The position numbers and the translations under genes are program-made. Below, piece by piece: positions 13,588 through 15,439 of a stretch of DNA of 15,439 nt; position 1 is the first letter of the stretch; every line of letters begins with the position of its first letter. The stretch spans positions 1 through 15,439 of the forward strand of contig CAJUCG010000049.1 of the NCBI GenBank assembly GCA_910585065.1, in the 5' to 3' direction. Under the pieces are notes generated by a model. That model was not told where the DNA came from, made no database searches, and saw only the letters and a program-made list of their open reading frames with translations. Source of the DNA: an uncultured Lachnospiraceae bacterium. GTDB lineage: Bacteria > Bacillota > Clostridia > Lachnospirales > Lachnospiraceae.

Positions 13588-15099
13588 TTATACGGATTCT
13601 TTCTCTCCATCTGCCCAGGACAGAGCGCAGCGGACAGTACGATGCCAGCCCAAAAGCTTCTCTTTCCTAAGGGACTGTGTTATCCCGCCTGCAAAGGATC
13701 TCTCAAGCTGCCAATTCTTCTTGATCTGCTCCGTACTCTCCCAATATCCCACGGCAAGCCCTGCCAAATACGCTGCACCAAGTGCTGTTGTCTCAATACA
13801 TTTCGGTCGGTATACCGCCGCTGCTAAAATATCCGCCTGGAATTGCATCAGGAAATTATTCGCGCTCGCGCCCCCGTCCACTTTAAGGCTTTCCAGATGA
13901 ATCCCCGAATCCTGCCGCATCGAATCAAGCACATCATAAACCTGATAGGCGATCGACTCCAATGTCGCGCGCACGATATGGGCATGATTTGCTCCCCGCG
14001 TAATCCCAACCACCATACCGCGCGCATATGGATTCCAGTACGGCGCGCCGATACCTGTAAAAGCCGGAACGACATAGACCCCATTTGTATCGGCAACCTT
14101 CCCGGCTTCCTCCCCAGACTGCGCAGCATTTTTTATCAGTCCCATCTCATCCCGCAACCATTGGATCGCCGCTCCCGCCACAAAAATACTTCCCTCCAGC
14201 GCGTAATCCACCTCTTTTTCCACCCCTGCCGCGATTGTTGTCAACAGACGATTCTGCGATACAATGCGCTTTTTTCCGGTATTCATTAGCAGAAAGCAGC
14301 CCGTTCCGTAAGTGTTTTTTGCCTCCCCCGGCTCAAAACAGCACTGCCCAAATAGTGCCGCCTGCTGATCGCCCGCCGCCCCCGCAATAGGGATCTCGCC
14401 GCCGAAAATAGACGCATCCGTTCTCCCATAAACGCAGCTCGACCCTTTTACCTGTGGCAGCATACTTTCCGGAATGCCAAAATAATCAAGAAGTTCCCTG
14501 TCCCAGCAAAGCTCCCCGATATTAAAAAGCATGGTGCGGGATGCATTGGTATAATCCGTAATATGCACTCTCCCGCGTGTCAAATTCCAGATAAGCCAGG
14601 TATCCACCGTGCCAAATAATAGATCTCCCCGCCCCGCAGACTCCATCGCACCCGGCACATTTTCCAGAATCCACTTTAGTTTTGTCGCAGAAAAATACGC
14701 ATCCGGGATCAGTCCCGTTTTTTTCTGCACCCATTCCTCCCGCCCCTTTTGTTTGAGTTCATCAATCATCGGCGCAGTGCGGCGGCACTGCCACACAATC
14801 GCATTGTAGACCGGTTTTCCGGTATGGCGGTTCCATACAATTGTGGTTTCACGCTGGTTGGTAATCCCAATCGCCGCAATTTCTGCCGCAGACGCACCAA
14901 CTTTTAACATTGCTTCCACCGCCACACTAACTTCGGAGGACCAGATATCATTCGGATCATGCTCCACATATCCCGGCTGTGGATAGAGCTGTGGGAATTC
15001 TTTTTGTGCCATGCCCGCAATCTCCCCGGTCTGCGTGAACAAAATGCAGCGTGAACTGGTGGTTCCCTGATCCAATGCCATTACATATTTCTTCTCCAT
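13588..15099 (-). CDS. glpK: Glycerol kinase
   Basis: A 503-residue, full-length FGGY-family kinase that phosphorylates glycerol with ATP to glycerol 3-phosphate. Seen are the N-terminal phosphate loop LDQGTTSSR (9-17), NQRETTIVW and AIVWQCRR of the substrate site, GDQQAALFGQ, NTYGTGCFLL, and the FGGY signature region GITRGANHAHIVRATLESIAYQ. The His that is phosphorylated by HPr in several Gram-positive glycerol kinases (in a YHFYG-type context) is not present: the equivalent stretch reads TDASIFGGEIPIAG. PTS control by HPr is therefore unlikely. Only a weak AGAAGAG site precedes the ATG. No glycerol facilitator or glycerol-3-phosphate dehydrogenase gene is adjacent. A promoter candidate is at 15148-15176. 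Confidence 0.95.
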   Translation of the reverse strand: MEKKYVMALDQGTTSSRCILFTQTGEIAGMAQKEFPQLYPQPGYVEHDPNDIWSSEVSVAVEAMLKVGASAAEIAAIGITNQRETTIVWNRHTGKPVYNAIVWQCRRTAPMIDELKQKGREEWVQKKTGLIPDAYFSATKLKWILENVPGAMESAGRGDLLFGTVDTWLIWNLTRGRVHITDYTNASRTMLFNIGELCWDRELLDYFGIPESMLPQVKGSSCVYGRTDASIFGGEIPIAGAAGDQQAALFGQCCFEPGEAKNTYGTGCFLLMNTGKKRIVSQNRLLTTIAAGVEKEVDYALEGSIFVAGAAIQWLRDEMGLIKNAAQSGEEAGKVADTNGVYVVPAFTGIGAPYWNPYARGMVVGITRGANHAHIVRATLESIAYQVYDVLDSMRQDSGIHLESLKVDGGASANNFLMQFQADILAAAVYRPKCIETTALGAAYLAGLAVGYWESTEQIKKNWQLERSFAGGITQSLRKEKLLGWHRTVRCALSWADGEKESV

Positions 15100-15147
15100 C
15101 TCTTCTATTTGCCGGTATTCCGGTTTCTCCCCTTACTGTTTTCTGAT

Positions 15148-15176
15148 ATTATATACCATTTTACCATTTACAGCAA
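15148..15176 (-). promoter_or_regulatory. Promoter candidate for glpK
   Basis: On the minus strand a perfect -10 TATAAT (15148-15153) follows a 17-bp spacer and a weak -35 TTGCTG (15171-15176, three of six). It lies about 50 bp before the glpK ATG and downstream of the FHA gene stop. A weak -35 is common for activator-dependent or repressed catabolic genes. I did not find a convincing cre (CcpA) site in the interval. Confidence 0.5.
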
Positions 15177-15215
15177 GAAAAAATCGCACTTGATAAAAAA
15201 TTTTAGTAACCATTC

Positions 15216-15439
15216 CTATCTTTTATCTGCTCCCAGCCGAAAGCAAAGATCCGCAAAATCAATCCGATCACCGCTTTTTATCTCCGCCCTTGTATGAGCA
15301 GCAAGTCTTCTCCCGTTGAGGTAAGTTCCATTTAACGAATTAGTATCCACAAGAAAATATCTCTCCCCCTCCTTTAGGATTTTCGCGTGACGGCGGCTGA
15401 TCACCGGCTCTCTTAGCACATAATCACATCCCTCTTCCT
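15216..15439 (-). CDS. FHA-domain protein, C-terminal part (runs off the right edge)
   Basis: The reading frame is open through the right edge. The visible end, EEGCDYVLREPVISRRHAKI ... DTNSLNGTYLNG ... IKSGDRIDFADLCFRLG, is most of a forkhead-associated (FHA) domain, with the phosphothreonine-binding SRRHA and the N-G-T-Y-x-N-G loop. FHA domains bind phospho-Thr on partner proteins, in bacteria often targets of Ser/Thr kinases. The frame begins before the window, so the GTG at 15419 lies inside the domain and is not the start. The protein ends with the FHA domain, as in bacterial proteins carrying it at the C-terminus. Upstream domains cannot be seen. Confidence 0.85.
   Translation of the reverse strand, partial: EEGCDYVLREPVISRRHAKILKEGERYFLVDTNSLNGTYLNGRRLAAHTRAEIKSGDRIDFADLCFRLGADKR

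Noticed and set aside
13843..14390. Plus-strand open frames opposite glpK
   Set aside because: They lie fully inside a strongly recognised glycerol kinase gene, lack binding sites and resemble no protein family.

Overview
This window looks like chromosomal core DNA of a spore-forming, low-to-moderate GC Firmicute, most likely a member of the Lachnospiraceae (class Clostridia). The evidence is the set of gene families (a YyaC-type spore protein, a DUF5711-like protein next to CvpA, a flavodoxin-SCP2 fusion, a rhomboid with a soluble N-terminal domain), strong AGGAGG-type ribosome binding sites, and AT-rich spacers holding consensus sigma-A promoters. The family and taxon calls are by recognition, not by search. 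Almost everything is transcribed leftward (minus strand). The exception is a small plus-strand island at about 4930-5970.

From left to right: (1) 1-220 holds two near-consensus tandem promoters pointing left, followed by a boxA-like leader. This is the usual front end of an rRNA operon, whose genes would lie just off the left edge. (2) 247-2933 is a minus-strand group: a DUF5711-like membrane-anchored propeller protein, a CvpA-family membrane protein and a HAD phosphatase. A promoter embedded in the loop of a terminator-like hairpin (3002-3047) probably drives it. (3) 3064-4722 encodes a single-pass membrane protein with an N-terminal domain that looks like a degenerate MPN/JAB fold, an acidic repeat linker and a C-terminal LysM. 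(4) The plus-strand island carries yyaC, with a possible forespore-type promoter, and then the wreck of a c-di-GMP enzyme (an EAL C-terminus behind a nonsense codon). It ends at a bidirectional terminator (5998-6039) shared with the next minus-strand gene. (5) 6018-7301 is a coiled-coil/two-TM protein with a repetitive acidic tail.

(6) 7382-11366 is a probable five-gene operon read leftward from a good promoter at 11419-11447: an 89-residue conserved hypothetical, an M15-family lipoprotein peptidase, dnaX, ybaB and recR. The last three are the classic replication/recombination trio. The usual tadA and SRP-RNA neighbours are absent, and a cell-wall peptidase stands in their place. (7) 11473-15099 holds glpK, a rhomboid protease and a flavodoxin-SCP2 fusion. 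The rhomboid and fusion genes overlap by 11 bp and look translationally coupled. (8) The right edge cuts a gene ending in an FHA domain.

No tRNA, CRISPR array, insertion sequence, phage gene or riboswitch was seen. The most useful second looks are the degenerate MPN-like/LysM protein, the rhomboid/flavodoxin-SCP2 pair, the decayed GGDEF-EAL locus and the promoter-in-terminator-loop element.
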